From the NCBI GenBank assembly GCA_943324505.2, contig CALPLW020000007.1, positions 1-33,869 of the forward strand: a stretch of 33,869 bases of DNA, given 5' to 3'. The notes under the pieces were generated by a model, which saw only the letters and a list, made by a program, of their open reading frames with translations, made no database searches and was not told where the DNA came from. Position 1 is the stretch's first letter. Every line of letters begins with the position of its first letter. Shown here in pieces: positions 32,148-33,869 of the stretch. Source of the DNA: Comamonas sp. lk. GTDB lineage: Bacteria > Pseudomonadota > Gammaproteobacteria > Burkholderiales > Burkholderiaceae_C. The translations under genes were made by a program, and so were the position numbers.

Positions 32148-33869
32148 ATGAACGGCCTGCTTGCCGATGCGGACGCTGCCTACAGCCGGGGCGACTACGT
32201 CAATGCCCTGAGAATCTCACGGCCACTTGCATCCCTGGACTACGCCGCAGCCCAAAACAACCTGGGCTTCATGTACGCCAATGGCCAAGGTGTGGCGCAA
32301 GATTACAGCGAGGCGTTGAAGTGGTACCGCCTCGCTGCAGCACAAGACTATGCGCCTGCACAGTACAACCTAGGCTTCATGTATACCAATGGCCAAGGCG
32401 TCGTCCAGGACGACGCCCAGGCCTTGGCCTGGTACCTCAAGGCCGCCGAGCAGGGGTTACCGGATGTCCAAACCAACCTGGGCTTCATGTATGCCAATGG
32501 ACAAGGCGTGCTCCAGGACGCGCAAGAAGCCACCAAGTGGTTTGAGCGGGCGGCCGTCCAGGGCGACGCCACCGCGCAGTTCCACCTGGGAAGCATGTAC
32601 GCAGCAGGTGAAGGTCTGCCACAGGATGCTGGCCTGGCCCGGCAATGGTTCGAGTCAGCAGCCACCCAGGGACACTGCTACGCCCAGTTCAACCTCGGAC
32701 TGATGCTGGCGCACGGACGGGGCGTCACGCGGAATTCAGACATGGCAGCCAAGTGGTACGGGATGGCCGCCGATCAAGGCGACGCGCCGGCCCAGTACAA
32801 CTTGGGCGTGATGTTGAGCCAGGGCCAAGGCTTAGCCCAAGACCCTGACAACGCTTTACGGTATTTTGAAATGGCGGCGGCTCAGGGCCACAGTTCCGCC
32901 CACTACAACCTAGGTGTCATCCACAGCCAAACTGACCAGGGCCCTGACGCCCAAGCCAGGGACCTGCCCAAGGCGATGGGCCACTACCGCTCAGCTGCCG
33001 CTCTGGGGCACCCGCAAGCACAATTCAACCTGGGCTGCTTCAGCGCAAACGGCTGGGGCATGCCACAAGACTACGCAGAAGCCCTGCAGTGGTACCAACT
33101 GGCCGCTGACCAAGGCCTGCCCGAAGCGCAATACCAACTTGGCACGATGTACCAAGCTGGGCAAGGCGTCGTGCAGGACGATGCGGCTGCAGCCCAATGG
33201 TATCGGTCTGCGGCGGCCCAAGGCCACGCCAAGGCGCAGTGCCAGCTTGGCACCATGTGCCAATCTGGTCTTGGATTGGCTCAAGATTCCGTTTTGGCCA
33301 TCTACTACTACCAGCAAGCCGCCGGGCAAGGCGACGCACTGGCCCAATTCAACCTTGGGGTGACATACCTGCTGGGTCAGGGCGTGCAAGCAAACCCGGA
33401 GCATGCCGAGCAATGGTTTGAGAAATCGGCGCAGCAAGACAACGCACTGGCTCAGTTCAATCTGGCCGTGAGCAAAAGTCAAGGCCTTTCAGACAATTCT
33501 CCTCTAGCAGAGCGCTGGTTTCGAGCCGCTGCCGAACAAAACCTCCCCGAAGCGCTCTTTAACCTGGCCGTGATGCAAGCACAGACGCCAGGCGGCGACA
33601 TCCAAGTGGTCGAGCAACTGTACCAAGCCAGCGCCGACCTGGGCAACCCCGCAGCGCTGCACAACTTGGGCGTAATGTTCGCCCTAGGCCAGGGCAGCGC
33701 GCCAGACCTGGTGATGGCGGCCCAGTGCTACCGCACTGCTGCAGATCAGGGCGATGCCAGTGCCCAGTATGCGCTGGCAGTGATGCTGCTTGCTGGCGAC
33801 CATATCGAACCGGATCAGGCTATGGCACTGAAGCTTCTTGAAAGCGCAGCCGCACAAGGCCACGCCAGC
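32148..33869 (+). CDS. Large Sel1-repeat protein (3' end outside window)
   Basis: The frame is open from ATG 32148 to the window edge, 574 codons, and continues beyond. After a short helical start (MNGLLADADAAYSRGDYVNA) there are 15 complete Sel1 repeats of 33-40 residues, most with AQxNLGxMYxxGQGVxQD. One unit carries a four-residue insertion and two are shortened. No signal peptide is visible. The start has GGAG (32134-32137) ten bases upstream. It is a paralogue of the 27677 gene; repeats in both share phrases such as FMYANGQGV/VMYANGQGV, which suggests related origin. It is likely a scaffold protein. The client is unknown. Confidence 0.88.
   Translation, partial: MNGLLADADAAYSRGDYVNALRISRPLASLDYAAAQNNLGFMYANGQGVAQDYSEALKWYRLAAAQDYAPAQYNLGFMYTNGQGVVQDDAQALAWYLKAAEQGLPDVQTNLGFMYANGQGVLQDAQEATKWFERAAVQGDATAQFHLGSMYAAGEGLPQDAGLARQWFESAATQGHCYAQFNLGLMLAHGRGVTRNSDMAAKWYGMAADQGDAPAQYNLGVMLSQGQGLAQDPDNALRYFEMAAAQGHSSAHYNLGVIHSQTDQGPDAQARDLPKAMGHYRSAAALGHPQAQFNLGCFSANGWGMPQDYAEALQWYQLAADQGLPEAQYQLGTMYQAGQGVVQDDAAAAQWYRSAAAQGHAKAQCQLGTMCQSGLGLAQDSVLAIYYYQQAAGQGDALAQFNLGVTYLLGQGVQANPEHAEQWFEKSAQQDNALAQFNLAVSKSQGLSDNSPLAERWFRAAAEQNLPEALFNLAVMQAQTPGGDIQVVEQLYQASADLGNPAALHNLGVMFALGQGSAPDLVMAAQCYRTAADQGDASAQYALAVMLLAGDHIEPDQAMALKLLESAAAQGHAS

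Noticed and set aside
31804-32151. 115-codon ORF overlapping the second Sel1 start by ATGA
   Set aside because: Its product is Pro/Arg/Ser-rich random-looking sequence with no family features; the ATGA overlap alone is weak evidence.

Overview
The window is almost wholly flagellar. It carries the rotor, export, hook-length, stator, chaperone, sigma-28 and polar-placement genes of one polar-type flagellar system. The presence of flhF and flhG (fleN), sigma-54 promoter motifs and two sigma-54 activator (bEBP) genes, with no flhDC in view, indicates a FleQ/FlrA-type regulatory hierarchy. Protein character (Lys/Ala/Pro-rich FliL linker, Burkholderiales-like FliK, SPOR and Sel1 proteins) and moderate-to-high GC suggest a betaproteobacterium, probably Burkholderiales (Comamonadaceae-like). 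That taxonomic call is an inference from general appearance, not from a search.

Layout. Positions 1-7146 (minus): a degenerate-receiver FleR/FlrC-like bEBP, then fliE-fliF-fliG-fliH-fliI, with fliI running off the left edge. A near-consensus sigma-54 promoter lies just upstream at 7208-7222. Positions 7379-7885 (plus): a small secreted Sel1-repeat protein whose 3' end overlaps that of motB. Positions 7875-15452 (minus): flhA-flhF-flhG-fliA, then fliS-motA-motB behind a sigma-28-like promoter. Position 15453-15663 is a divergent control region with a sigma-54-like promoter facing each way. Positions 15664-23123 (plus): fliK-fliL-fliM-fliN-fliO-fliP-fliQ-fliR-flhB, most with tiny gaps or overlaps. 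This is followed by three unrecognised genes (23120-26336): a DamX-like SPOR membrane protein, an internally duplicated soluble protein and a single-pass coiled-coil protein. A second bEBP (FleQ/FlrA-like AAA+ and Fis domains but no N-terminal domain) lies on minus at 26354-27490.

From 27677 the window leaves known flagellar biology. A three-gene, tightly packed plus-strand cluster encodes an 11-unit Sel1-repeat protein, a protein joining a degenerate phospholipase-D-like half to a DnaJ domain, and a protein made of fifteen 25-residue Trp-rich (WxW..LS.N..LPW) repeats. A second, larger Sel1 protein (32148 onward) runs off the right edge. This repeat-protein/J-domain module is the best candidate for an undescribed system here.

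How the genes may work together: the bEBPs with sigma-54 would fire the basal-body and export operons. A palindromic CGAC-NN-ATCG motif sits just upstream of two of the three sigma-54-like promoters. FliA (sigma-28), made from the flhA operon, would then switch on fliS-motA-motB. FlhF and FlhG would set polar position and number. The post-flhB trio and the small Sel1 protein beside motB are candidate new flagellar accessory factors.
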